This document shows, in pieces, positions 13,710-24,258 of a stretch of 64,000 bases of DNA. The notes beneath the pieces were generated by a model. It had not been told where the DNA came from, searched no databases, and saw only the letters and a program-made list of their open reading frames with translations. How positions within the stretch are numbered: position 1 is the stretch's first letter; each line of letters starts with the position of its first letter. Source of the DNA: Nannobrachium achirus (Eukaryota > Chordata > Actinopteri > Myctophiformes > Myctophidae); contig OY997642.1 of assembly GCA_963921795.1 (NCBI GenBank), forward strand, positions 45,564,385-45,628,384, read 5' to 3'. Made by a program: the position numbers and the translations under genes.

Positions 13710-15230
13710 TCGGTGCATCCAAGCGTGTTTTAACCGGTGACCTTCCGTGTCCTCTCTTTCCACTCTCCGGCCCAGCATGCTTCACTTCGCCCCTTTTTCA
13801 CCTGAGCGCTCTCTTCCCTGTGGTCTCATTTCCAGAGCTCTATTTGTCTTGTTGATGGATGGGATCATTCCACCGAGATTACTGTCAGGTGTGTTTTTTT
13901 GGGACAGATGGCTGCCTTAGCGCCGACACACCACAGACAATAATATCCCATTCATTGCATTCCTTCAAGGTTTGCTAATAGGCCTAGAAGACAAAGACCC
14001 GGGTCCGTGAGACTTGGGGAAAGTATGATCTTGCCTTTCGATAGTCTCCCTGTTTCTATAGTGCCCCAGCAGGTCTGGGCATGCTGTGAGCCGACTGGGG
14101 AGACTTTGATGAATCTAGGAAACTTTCCGTGAAAGGATCCGTAATAAAGCCCAGTGGAACAGAAAAGGGGAGAATCCTCACCCAGCCTAGAGTAGAGGAC
14201 AATTTGTCTCTGCCGAGAGACCCTCACGGTCGCTCTCCCACAATGCAGTTCTGCCACTCCGCACAGAAAGGACAAGGTGCTAGCACTCCAGAAGATAAGT
14301 AGACTATGGATCGCACAGCATTAACTGTGTGAAGTGCTCTTCATACTCGCCGATCATGTCAAATGCCAACATGCAGCAAACCTACACCCACACATGCTAC
14401 AGAAACGAAAACAAAATGCCTATAATTGGAATGTGTTCTGTGGTTTTCACGTTGCTTTGGAAACATTCTCTGCAGGACCAGTCGGTGGTATGGAGTATAC
14501 AGAGCATTTAAAATTCGAATTTACCGTTGGCATGCTGCAAAACAATACAAAGGGGCGGGCGAGGGCGCGTTCAAAAAACACAATCGGATTCAGCATTGTT
14601 TAAAGCTCTTATTAGACCGACTCCCAGAGATTTCAGGCGGCTTGTTTTGCAACACTAAAAATCAAAGGGAGGGATTTCACAATTACTCTCCCTTCACATG
14701 GCACAGCTTGTGATCTGGTAAGAGGAAACAAAACACAAATTATGAGTTAGCCTCTGACACCTAATGAACACCCCAGGACCCATCGGAATGTTTGCGAACA
14801 TAGTGAATCACAGGTAAACCATCAACAAATACTCTAGTTATGTGTACATATACTACAGCATTGGCTGTGAATTGATGCGGCCCACATGAAAAAGTATATT
14901 AAAAAAATGGTATACCTTAAAACATTTCTTATTTGTACTGTTTTGGTGTTTTGGCAGCAGAAAGAAAAAATAAATATTCCTGGCAAACATAGAGGTGTGG
15001 CAGCCAGTAACAGGCTGAGTCACCAGGCTTTAAATCATTTAATAATTCATGGTTCATTAGTAAAAACGTTGAGTCAGGTGACAGGTCTGAGTAATATTGT
15101 CTATTTGATATATTTCCAGGACAATCTTAGAAGGCTTTGAACTTTCTTTTGTAGTCTGCTCCAAGTACCCCTACGCACGCACGCACGCACGCACGCACGC
15201 ACACTCACAAAAGCTTACTGTTCCCACGTG
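13710..15230. other. Unique non-coding DNA; short (ACGC)n
   Basis: No gene seen. GGGGCGGGCGAGGGCGCG at about 14551 is an isolated GC box-like patch. A small (ACGC)n of about 31 bp lies at 15173-15203, just before the hAT target duplication. Confidence 0.5.
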
Positions 15231-15275
15231 CAGCAGTGTAAAGTATCTAAGTACATTTACTAGTACTGTACTTAA

Positions 15276-15954
15276 CCCTTTTAGTGCCTATCCCGAACTA
15301 GTTCGGGATATTCGGGATCAAAAACAATTTTTTATTTGCTATTTTACTTACCCCGAGCTGCTTGGAGCAACGTGGGTGGTCCCGGCTCGCCCAGCGCTCA
15401 CCAACGAGAGACGCTAGATGCTCCGACGATTTATTCCATTGAAAATGGATTAAAATAAAGTTTAGACCCCCCCCAATGTTCACCAAATGTTCATTGTAGG
15501 CGGCGCGACGTATTCCAGGGTGCCTATCCCGAACATGTCCGGGATATTTAATAAAATGAATTATTTTATCGGAGGCCTCAACGAAGCCCCGGTCTAGACG
15601 TCCATCCTTGGCCGGGACTTAGACTCGGCCATCCACGGGCCGTATTCGCGCTAACGGCCAAATCGCGCCACCCACTCCAATAATAAATCACATCTTTAGA
15701 CAGGATTTTCTCCGGATTGTGTCCCCAGACCCAATGAGAAAGTTTTTTGCGACTGAAATAGCTTTAGATCGGGCTTCTAAATGGGTTAGCATTTTGGCTA
15801 CGTGTCAGCTAGCTTCCTCCTCTGGACACCCATAGGATTGACCGGAGTGAAAACACAGGCCAGTTGGGAGAGGGTCGACGAAAGCTATAAAGAAGGTCAA
15901 TGGAGAAATTTCTGGCACTCTAGCACCCCTTGTGGCCGGATGGCACTGTATGAG
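15276..15954. mobile_element. piggyBac-type MITE nested in the hAT MITE
   Basis: It is flanked by TTAA on both sides (15272-15275 and 15955-15958). The ends are CCCTTTTAGTGCC and, inverted, CTCATACAGTGCC, sharing the inner AGTGCC. TTAA duplication with a C-rich terminus is typical of piggyBac elements. The interior is GC-richer than its surroundings and non-coding. It contains the palindrome CCCGAACTAGTTCGGG at 15293-15308 and a related CCCGAACATGTCCGGG near 15529. Length 679 bp. Kolobok elements also use TTAA and are the alternative. Confidence 0.85.
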
Positions 15955-16148
15955 TTAAGTACAATTTTGAGGTATTTGTACTTTACTTGATTATTTCCAA
16001 TTTTCAATACTTTTACTTCTACTCTGCTATCTCGGATCCCACTTTTACTTCACTACATTTATTTGAAAACTTTAGTTACTACGGTAGTTACTTTTCAGAT
16101 ATAAATTATAATATTATAAACCACTTTAGCCCTATTTCATACCATGGC

Positions 16149-16230
16149 TATTTGAAAGTAGGCGATCTACACGCTACAAGCTAGTTGCATTGCGACGCGT
16201 TGTGAGCTTGTAGATCTGCTATTTTCAAAC
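16149..16230. repeat. Dispersed foldback hairpin, copy in hAT MITE
   Basis: The left arm TATTTGAAAGTAGGCGATCT is decayed. The right arm GTTGTGAGCTTGTAGATC followed by TGCTATTTTCAAA is intact. It lies at the same place in the hAT family as the shortened hairpin at 33474-33516. Confidence 0.75.
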
Positions 16231-16448
16231 ATTTTGCTACTTTAAGTATATTTTGAATTTTGATACCAATACGTTCATACTTTTACTCAAGTACATTTTG
16301 AATTTCTGACTTTTACTTGTAACAGAGTATTCTTACATTGCAGTATTGACTTTTACTTAAGTAAAACATCTGAATACTTTTCCACCACTGCCCACGTGGG
16401 AGCAGTAGTAGTGGACTGAGAAATCGTGGTATCTCTTCTGAGTTGAAA

Positions 16449-16865
16449 TTAAAGTTGCAAGTGATTATGTTTGGTAAAGCAAACTACTATTCTGATAATC
16501 ATTGCTGTACAGTGTTTGTTCAATAACAGGGGTCTCCCTGTCCCTCAAGCTCTTTAATAAACAGAAAATGTATTTTCAGGTGGGTTACAAATTTCATCCA
16601 ATCATGTGAGAGAACGCAGTTATCATCTTCAATTGTATAGTGTTCCAATTCTAAAGTTGTCTGCTCAATTTAACTTGTTTATCCTTTATTGTGTATGATC
16701 TCTCAGGAAATTGTTATCACAACCTGAAAATGTATTTTCTGTTTATTAAATAGCTGGGGAAATGGGGAGACCCCTGTTACTGAACAAACACTCTATAGCA
16801 ATGACTACTATGGGAATATAGAGCTATTTAAACACTTGTAAAAATATCACTTACACCCCCTTTAA
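16449..16865. mobile_element. Foldback MITE with TTAAAG ends
   Basis: The two halves are inverted copies. TGTTTGTTCAATAACAGGGG at 16527 pairs with the complement of CCCCTGTTACTGAACAAACA near 16772, and AAACAGAAAATGTATTTTCA pairs with its partner near 16725. The outer ends read TTAAAGTTGCAAGTGAT and, inverted, TTAAAGGGGGTGTAAGTGAT. It is non-coding. The superfamily is not certain; a TA-targeting mariner-like MITE is possible. Confidence 0.8.
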
Positions 16866-17435
16866 ATGAGCCTACTATATAAACTGGGTCATAAAATGAA
16901 ATACCAGTCGCGTTAACAGTAAGCTATAGTATTCTCTCCCAGCAACACGTAGGCCAAGATAAAAACCACAGCTTAAAAAATCCCCCCATTCGTTTCTATT
17001 CATCCACACTACACGCAAATCTGAACACCTTAAACACCACACACACATGCACACGCACACATGCACGCACGCACACAAGCACGCACGCACGCACACACAG
17101 AGAACCTTTCAGCAGATGAACAGCCCGCCAAATGAGGGAGTAATCCATCACTGGTGCCATTTTCTATTTGCAGGGTCCCTCTCCTCAACAATAGCTTGAC
17201 TGACAGTAGAAGATAAGGCCTTCTTTTGACTGAAACACAGAGCGGATGGGAAAACAATAAATAGCTTAGACACCACTCGGCGGTATGAGGAAACAAAAAA
17301 TATGACACGTTTGTCTTTGATCTTACCACAAGCTTTCCATTTATAAGACAAAAAAACTAAAGTAGCAATGTTTGGGTTTAGAAGAGAAAACAGGTCCAAC
17401 AATATTATGATCCAGATTTTGTTTTTCACTTGTAA
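16866..17435. other. Non-coding DNA with a short CA/GCAC tract
   Basis: An imperfect mix of CACA and GCAC units lies at 17038-17098. Nothing else is recognised. Confidence 0.5.
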
Positions 17436-17635
17436 GCCAAGTGAAAATATCAAGTCTTTGAAGGTTACAGACAAGACCTGCAAACGACGGCAGGAGCATG
17501 CGTCTGTCTGTCGAGCAGAAACGTTCTATCTCCAGATTGGATCTTTTAAAGCCCTATTTTACGCTTCATCGCATGACAATGTCTTACAGAAGTAGTGTGA
17601 GCTAGTAAATCTGCTATTTTCACTATCTTATCAAT
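17436..17635. repeat. Interspersed repeat family A, first copy
   Basis: It opens with CCAAGTGAAAATATCAAGTC and TTTGAAGGTTACAG and shares CGAGCAGAAACGTT..TCTCCAG-type sequence with copies at 20768 and 21930. It ends with a single foldback arm (17593-17625: GTGTGAGCTAGTAAATCTGC, then TATTTTCACTAT). It is non-coding and the class is unknown to me. Confidence 0.65.
17593..17625. repeat. Dispersed foldback motif, single arm
   Basis: GTGTGAGCTAGTAAATCTGC plus TATTTTCACTAT is a diverged right arm of the recurring hairpin. No partner arm is seen. Confidence 0.6.
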
Positions 17636-17716
17636 CGATTGATTGATTGATTGATTGATTGAGTGAGTGAGAGAGTGATTGATTGATTGATTGGTTGGTT
17701 GATTGATAGATAGATA
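17636..17716. repeat. (TTGA)n tetranucleotide array
   Basis: About 80 bp of TTGA/TGAT units with GAGT and GGTT variants. It sits at the 3' boundary of repeat family A, so it may be that element's tail. Confidence 0.9.
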
Positions 17717-18500
17717 CGAGTAAACAAATATGAGTATTCTTCAATTAACATTCAAAAGGCTAAAACACAAGCTTGTTTCTATTGTGGTCCTTTGTAAGGT
17801 TGAAATAGGTTAAGTGTATCTGTGTGTTTTATAAATAATAGATTTTCAGGCCTAAATGCAGCCTTCATATCTATTCCTATATAGCTATCAGAGCTATGGT
17901 CACTGAGTTATTGCCATTTGAAGTGTTAAAAACTGCTGTAACACTGTTGGAGCAACGGTGCTCCAGCAGTGTCTCCGGGGGCCATATGAACCCATCAACC
18001 CCTGAACAGTGTTTGTTGCTAGTTTCACGGATTGGAGCAATGGTGCGCCTGTGGCCACTGAGGCCCCCCAAGGGCCACATGATGTGACCCTTGGTGTGAC
18101 CGTTCTAATGGCAGACCCCTGAAGGGTGTTTGTGCCAAGTTTGGTGCGGTTTGGAGCAACGTTGAGCCTGTTGCCTCCGCCCCTGGTGGGACTATTCTCA
18201 TGGCAGTCTCGTCACCTTGTATATCCAAAACCGTTCATTTTATCTATTTTTTATTTATTTATAAAATAGTGAAAATAGACGATCTACAAGCACACAGCGC
18301 CTCACGGTGTTTGTGCCGTCCCCGGTCCACACACAGTCCACCAACCTGTGGACTGTGCCTTTAGGCAAATTTAATATAAGATTTAACTATTTAAAAGTAT
18401 TAACAACAGTTTGTGACTAAATAACTACATTGGATCTATTGGAACATGTTTTTTTTGTCATTTCCTGAAAAGGAACAATTATGGACATACTTTCAGGTTT
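17717..18500. repeat. Repeat mosaic (families A and B)
   Basis: 17768-17860 (TGTTTCTATTGTGGTCCTTT) matches 21760-21830. 17876-18230 holds three rough reiterations of (G/T)TTTG(G/T)..AGTTT(C/G)..GGATTGGAGCAA-type sequence. 18404-18500 (CTACATTGGATCTATTGGAA) matches 21880-21900 and, inverted, 43264-43310. No coding capacity. Confidence 0.6.
18267..18305. repeat. Dispersed foldback motif, single arm
   Basis: TAGTGAAAATAGACGATCTA followed by CAAGCACACAGCGC is a left arm. No right arm follows. Confidence 0.7.
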
Positions 18501-20103
18501 CTACCTGAAAGAAAGAAACAACAAAGTCACACACTCTGTGACATAATAGCCCAATAATAATCCTTTTTAAAGGAAAGTAGGTAATTTAAGCAAGACACAA
18601 TGGACTTATTGATTGGGACCTCTACGCTTCAGAGATGGTTAATGATGAAATTCCTCTAATGATCATTTTCTAAAATTGGGTATAGAGCATTTGGGAAATA
18701 AACTAGTTATATATTAATAACAGTACAGGCCTAATAAGTTTCCTTTTTTCAGCCTTTTCCTTTTCTTTCAAAATGTCTTCTGAGCTTCTGCATTGGGAGC
18801 GTCATTAACCATTCATGGCAATAGGGGTGAGAAATGGACTCAGAGAGCGGGGTGTCCGCACAAAATAATTACAGATATTAAATATTCAACATAAAGCTTC
18901 CTATTATAGCATCAGCACCGCAGAAATGTATAGGAAACAAATCAGAAGATTAATACAAATGTAATATAGAGATGTAAACCTTGACATTTTCCCTCCTCTA
19001 ACATTCAAGCGTAATTGAGACTTTGAGAAGTTACACGTATAATGCCACTGCCATTAACCTTAGTCAAATTTCCGCACAGAGAAAAACACAGATTTGGTCA
19101 ATAGATTTTTAAGACACTGTTGCTCCATAGAGTGGTCCTGTAGAGACTGACTGCAAGGAGAAATAAGTGGATGATGGAAATGGTGCTTGGTGCTCCAGGG
19201 CAAGGGTACAATATTTCAAAAAAGCAAGAGCCTTCTGTGCTATTTTTAACTCTTAATAGACATTTTGGCTGAATTTACAAACTGCCAAAGTGCAGAAAAG
19301 GAAGTGAAAAGAAAATATTGGACCCCCGAGACGGTTACACCCATGAAAAAAAAACACAACCGAGGAAAAATATGACCCTACTTTAGAAAGTAATGAGGAA
19401 GAATTGCAGTCACCATGCTTCATTCTTTATAAGGACTCCCATTATTATTATTATAGCACAAGAACAGTATAGCATAGTAGTATATACCATAAGTATATGT
19501 AAAAATATATCCACATTTCATATTTAATAACTCACACACTATTTACTATTTCAGTGGAAAGAATTTGAAACCAGAAAACATCATGGCTGCTCAAATTCCC
19601 TCATCAATTATTGCCTAAAGCTATGCTTCTGGCCATGACCTCCATCGTCAACAATACATTCAATATGTCAACAAGTGTGGCACCCTTGACAGACCCACAT
19701 CTAGCTACCCGTCAAGGTGAGAAAACACTAGGCGCCAACTTTAAGAGTTGAGCTCAGAAAAATAAGTCATTAGAAATTAATAGATAGACAAACAATAAAA
19801 CCTGTGAGAGATGAAAAGGCAGAAATCTCATTGTTGTAATGATCCAAACATTGTGATTTTTTTTATCCCCTCTCCCCCCCAAAAGAACTCCTTGTAGTAA
19901 ATATCACAAAATTAGCTGATCTAAATAACATGGACGTAAAGGTGAAATCCTAATCCGAGAAATATAGTTTAACAGTAATCAATCTAATAATCTATCTTAA
20001 TATTTCAGTGTTCTCTTTTCAAATCTTTTTATTGAAATACAATGTCGCATTGAGGTAGGTATATACATAATGACACCCCAAATCCCATTCCCATCAGTTA
20101 AAG
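18501..20103. other. Unique AT-rich non-coding DNA
   Basis: About 1.6 kb without microsatellites or recognised transposons, the cleanest unique stretch in the first third of the window. No coding frame above noise. It could hold a conserved regulatory element, but I cannot test that here. Confidence 0.5.
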
Positions 20104-20390
20104 TACCGTAATTTCTGTTCTATAAACCGCACCTGAATATAAGCCGCACCAGCTAAATATAGGAAGAAAAAAAAAGTGTTTACATATATAAGCCACACCT
20201 GACTATAAGCCGCAGGTGTCCTTCCTGCTTCCCGCTAGAGCACCCCTGGTGGCCGTTAGCTGTATAAATCTGTATATAAATCCTTGTTAAAGACCATTGT
20301 AAAACTAACTAACTAGCCATTAGCTGTAAAAAATCGTTGTATAAGCCGCACCGTTGTATAAGCCGTAGGGTTCAAAACATGGGAAAAGAA
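20104..20390. repeat. Interspersed repeat with ATAAGCCGCAC units
   Basis: It begins TACCGTAATTTCTGTTCTAT. The unit (T)ATAAGCCGCA(C) recurs at about 20140, 20192, 20205, 20341 and 20356. Such arrays are a widespread vertebrate non-autonomous repeat in my memory, but I cannot name the family. It is non-coding. Confidence 0.7.
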
Positions 20391-20439
20391 GTAAAAAAAC
20401 TGCCCATAAAAGGTAATGAAAGAAAACCATTTTCTCCCC

Positions 20440-20485
20440 TTCATATTCCCAATTTAGTGTTTAAGCCAATTCCCCATACCCTACT
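20440..20485. repeat. Fragment shared with 47800 region
   Basis: CCCAATTTAGTGTTTAAGCC followed by AATTCCCC resembles CCCAATTTAGTCGTTATGCC followed by AATTAATTCC at 47801-47830. It is probably the same interspersed repeat. Confidence 0.45.
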
Positions 20486-20767
20486 GCTCTACGCGAGATT
20501 AATATTTCCCTGTTGATTCACACCTTTACTGATGCATTTGATCAATGGCCATAAACTACACCAATGATCAACCCCTATCAGTGATACTGTGATCATAACA
20601 TTACTATACGAGCATTTGGATGAAGAACACGAGAGGGAAGAAATAAGGGGAGAAGGAATAAAAAGATATATCTTTTTAAGAGAAGTGCCACTAGAGAGAG
20701 GATATGATTCATTGGGGAAGGTGACACAAGGTGCTTCTAGAAGAGATGAGTTTCCAGGTTTTAGACT

Positions 20768-21240
20768 TAGCCAAGTGAAAATATCAACAGTCTTTGAAGG
20801 TTACAAAGCTGAAACCACGGCAGAAGCTTAGACAACAACATATATCCACTCCGTCTGGCAGAAACCTTGTATCTCCAAGTTTCAAATGTATACTCGTAAA
20901 GTACAGCCCTGCTTCATCATACAAGACTGTCGCAAACAAAACTAGTGGAAATAGCAGATCTACAAGCACACAGGTGTGCGGCGTTGTGTGCTTGTAGATC
21001 AGCTATTTTCACTATTTTGAATCTTTAAAATGATAAATACAAAACAAACGGTTTTGGACATACAAGGTTTCCACCCGACACCAACGATATATCCTCTCTG
21101 TCTGACAGAAACCTTGTATCTCCATATTTCATATTTTTGAGCGGTGGTCACAACGCTCCTATACGTGGCCGTGTGTGTGGGTATGTCTGTCTCCGTCCGT
21201 GTCTGTCTGTCTGTCTGTAGCCTACAGTACCTTTTATGAC
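20768..21240. repeat. Interspersed repeat family A, second copy
   Basis: CCAAGTGAAAATATCAACAG, then GCAGAAACCTTGTATCTCCA (20857), the foldback hairpin, GGTTTTGGACATACAAGGTT (21050), and a second GCAGAAACCTTGTATCTCCA-like phrase (21107). The phrases around the hairpin are themselves partly inverted copies. After 21140 comes GAGCGGTGGTCACAACGCTC, shared with 23820 and 25900. Confidence 0.7.
20946..21020. repeat. Dispersed foldback hairpin, full copy
   Basis: The arms TGGAAATAGCAGATCTACAA and TTGTAGATCAGCTATTTTCA are separated by a short loop around GTGTGCGGCGTTG. Stem about 28 bp with few mismatches. Confidence 0.9.
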
Positions 21241-21287
21241 CACACATGTTAAGGGAGGGGCGCTGTTTTCAGGCCAGGCCAGGCCAG

Positions 21288-21288
<1 letters not shown>

Positions 21289-21359
<71 letters not shown>

Positions 21360-21380
21360 ACACACACACACACACACACA
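21289..21380. repeat. (CA)n microsatellite
   Basis: About 46 CA units with two CG interruptions. It is preceded by four GGCCA units (21271-21290) and followed by GGGGGAAG and a G-run of 10. Confidence 0.95.
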
Positions 21381-21479
21381 GGGGGAAGCGGGGGGGGGGG
21401 TAAGAGGGTGCTGTTGAGACTAGCCTGAATTCATAGATATAGAACACAGAATATGTACAGTACAGTACAGGGTTGGTGG

Positions 21480-22235
21480 GTAAACCACCGCTCAGTTCAC
21501 ACGGGTGTGATTTTTCTTTCTTTTTACCCCCACAAATGATTGCCCTATTTTTTACACTCCTTCCTATGACAGTAAATCACCAAAAATAGCCCAGATAAAA
21601 GCTCACAGTGTTGGGAACTGGTAGATCTACTATTAACAAAAAATGACATGCCCAAAACATTTGAATAATGCTTTTTTTTAATGGAAATATGAGTGTACAC
21701 TGCGTAAGAAATATGAGCACACGTAACATTCAAAAGGATCAAACACACCAAAGCCTGGAGGCTTGTTTCCATTGCGGTCCTTTGTGAGGTTTGAAGTGGT
21801 TAAGTCTGTCTGCGGGGTTTTATAAATGTTTAACTAGTGGTGACAAATATGAACAGGAGCCTGTTAATAAATAATAACATCTACATTGGATATATTGGAA
21901 CGGGTTCTCTCCCCCCAAAATTCCTGAAAAATACCGGTTTTGGACATAGAAGGTTTCCACCCAACAGCAACGATATATTGTCACTGTCGGGCAGAAACCT
22001 TGTTTGTCCTAGTTTCACATTTGTACGCCTTTCCGTTAAGTAAAGCCCTGCTTCATCATACAAGACTGTCGCACAAAACGAGTGAAAATTGCAGATCTGC
22101 AAGCACGCAACGCCTTGCGTTGTGTGCTTATAGATCAGCCATTTTCACTATTTTAAATCATTTTTTAAACGATAAATCCAAAACGAACGGTTTTGAGCGT
22201 ACAAGGTTTCCACCCGACAACAGCGATATATGATG
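21480..22235. repeat. Interspersed repeat family A/B mosaic, third copy
   Basis: 21485 ACCACCGCTCAGTTCACACG plus GGTGTGATTTT matches 24190 and, inverted, 25247. 21760-21905 matches 17768-17860 and 18404-18440. 21930-22235 matches 20860-21125, with the hairpin in the same place. Confidence 0.7.
22082..22155. repeat. Dispersed foldback hairpin, full copy
   Basis: The arms GTGAAAATTGCAGATCTGCA and GCTTATAGATCAGCCATTTT flank the loop region CGCAACGCCTTGCGTTG, which is itself self-complementary. Confidence 0.88.
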
Positions 22236-23479
22236 GGTAGCCGGGAGACGTAATCCGAAAGTGGAACATACATCACCACTGAGTGTTTGTACTGGGTGCA
22301 GTCAAGGGCTCAGCATTCCTTGTGCTGCTAAATTCCAATCGCCCCCGACCCCCCAAACCCCCCCCCCCCCCCCCCCTTTCCAATGCACAACCCAAACCCT
22401 GCGGCCCACTGAGAAACACTGAGCGGGGGCGGGTGGCATAACATGTGGGTAGAATAACACATGAAACTGAAGTGTCCCCGGTATATAAGATAAGCCCTCT
22501 CTCCCACATTGATCACATATTTCAGCAGGAGGTCAGAGCCATAGGTCTCGCTGTGGGGTACTGCCATCACACGAGCAGCAGCATGCCATCGTACACTCTT
22601 GACACTCGCAGTAAGACCTTCGCCCATTTTTAGACGCGCCGGTACACCGTTCCGTGCTATTTTAGGTATCGAAACTTTAAGGGGGGGTTTTCACGGGGTG
22701 GGTTCATGTTCCGCTGTTCATTTTGATGCTGTAAAACATTCTGTTGTCTTTGCTTGGAGCTTAATCTACTTTTTATTTGGTTTAGTGGAAGATGCTTTCA
22801 TAATATGATATGCAACTTGTTTTTATTTGTTAGATTCCTTTATAGAAGCAGTGCTGCGATGTCGGAACTTCCTCTGTTTTTTTATTGTGTCTATGGAGAT
22901 TTGACAGATAGTGCCCGTGTGGTTTTTGGTTTAGTTCAGTGAGACACTTTCAACAGCATTAACCATTAATTTATTGCAATGATATTGCATCGAGTACTAC
23001 AAATTCTCTGCACGACTTGCATAACACAGAATCTGAGCTCACTAACCCACCAGAAGCCGAGCCTAAACCACAGGGTTACTGCATGTACATGACATTGATT
23101 CAACCCTTCAAGGGCATACGTTAAGATTCACAGATATATCATACAATCCATAAAATAAAAAAGATAAAAACACAGAGCCAAATTTCTGGAAGTTTTTTAA
23201 AAAGTTACGGCAATTATGAAATTCACGCCATGTGAAAACGGGCCCTTATTTTGTGTGCCGGAAGTTTTGCTGTACGAAATGTCACGGCAAACGACCTAGT
23301 AATTTCTACTGAAAGTACCGGGAGAATACAAATTTCCCTGCAGTGAAAACGCATACCGTGATTTTTGACAGTTTTTTGACAAGCAGATGCATGAAAGGAG
23401 CCAATAATAACAGTTAAAGCATTGTATTTGGGATTGAAAACGATCTGAATGTAAAGGAATATATAGAAATAAAATACAG
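22236..23479. other. Non-coding DNA with a C-run
   Basis: A C-run of about 18 lies at 22360-22377. At 23185-23350 phrases such as AAGTTACGGCAATTATGAAA and CATGTGAAAACGGGCCCTTA suggest a degraded MITE, but no ends or duplication are found. No gene. Confidence 0.4.
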
Positions 23480-23572
23480 CGGAGGGTTAGATTTTAACCC
23501 GCGGCGGGACCAGAGCATCGCGGAGGGTTAGATTTTAACCCGCGGTGGGACCGGAGTATCGCGGAGGGTTAG
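23480..23572. repeat. 41-bp CpG-rich tandem repeat
   Basis: Two full 41-bp units (23480-23520 and 23521-23561), then an 11-bp partial unit. Each full unit starts CGGAGGGTTAGATTTTAACC and holds the inverted pair GGGTTA...TTAACCC and CCGCGG. The copies differ at three positions. Confidence 0.93.
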
Positions 23573-23579
23573 AAAACCC

Positions 23580-23612
23580 ACAGCTAATCTACAAGCCCAC
23601 AAGTGCAACAAG
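23580..23612. repeat. Dispersed foldback motif, single arm
   Basis: ACAGCTAATCTACAAGCCCA plus CAAG is a diverged left arm, directly after the 41-bp tandem repeat. Confidence 0.55.
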
Positions 23613-23814
23613 TAGCATCAGCGATCCTTTCTGAACCTCTTGTGTTGTTGCATGAAGAATATGTCTTGTAACTTGTTAAATCCATTTGCAGGGTTCAGGG
23701 TGAGAGAGAGACAGAGAGACAGACCAGTGTGGCACCGTTGCCATGTCTGCTAATTTTAAGCGACTCTGGGCTTGATTTCCGTTAAGTTGCTTGTATATAT
23801 TGATAGTTACTGGT

Positions 23815-23940
23815 TGCTTTTTGAGTGGTGGTAGACCGCTCCATAGCATGGCCGTGTGTGTATCCGTGTATGTATCCGTGTATGTGTGTATGTAGCCTGA
23901 ATACCACTGGTGGCCAGAGAGGGTGCTGCTGAGTCTAGTC
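23815..23940. repeat. Fragment of repeat family A/B
   Basis: TTTGAGTGGTGGTAGACCGC and ATGGCCGTGTGTGTATCCGT match TTTGAGCGGTGGTCACAACG and GTGGCCGTGTGTGTGGGTAT at 21136-21185. Confidence 0.65.
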
Positions 23941-23962
23941 TGAGCATCAACTGCAAAAGGCA

Positions 23963-24060
<98 letters not shown>

Positions 24061-24079
24061 CACACACCCCTGGATGAGC

Positions 24080-24128
<49 letters not shown>

Positions 24129-24164
24129 AGACACAGACACAGACACACACACACACACACACAG
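23963..24164. repeat. Compound microsatellite (CT)n-(CA)n-(GCAC)n-(CA)n
   Basis: CT at 23963-23983, then about 17 ACGC units (23992-24061), an 18-bp unique spacer, then (CA)n with four CACAGA units (24080-24164). Confidence 0.95.
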
Positions 24165-24220
24165 TAGTGCTGTTGCGTAGCCTCCACGACCACCGCTCTG
24201 TTCACACGGGTGTGATTTTT

Positions 24221-24258
24221 AGTAGTTGTGAGCTTGTAGATCAGCAATTTTCAAGTCG
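24221..24258. repeat. Dispersed foldback motif, single arm
   Basis: AGTTGTGAGCTTGTAGATCA plus GCAATTTTCAAG is a right arm. No left arm is seen upstream because the microsatellite intervenes. Confidence 0.7.

Larger units (their letters stand above)
15231..16390. mobile_element. hAT-type MITE, interrupted by a second element
   Basis: The ends are CAGCAGTGTAAAGTA and, inverted, CAGTGGTGGAAAAGTA. Both sides carry the perfect 8-bp duplication CCCACGTG (15223-15230 and 16391-16398), the hallmark of hAT integration. Removing the 679-bp inner insertion and its extra TTAA leaves 477 bp, rich in ACTTTTACTT-type phrases, and the reading then matches the related copy at 33220-33601 across the insertion point. 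No transposase remains. Confidence 0.92.
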
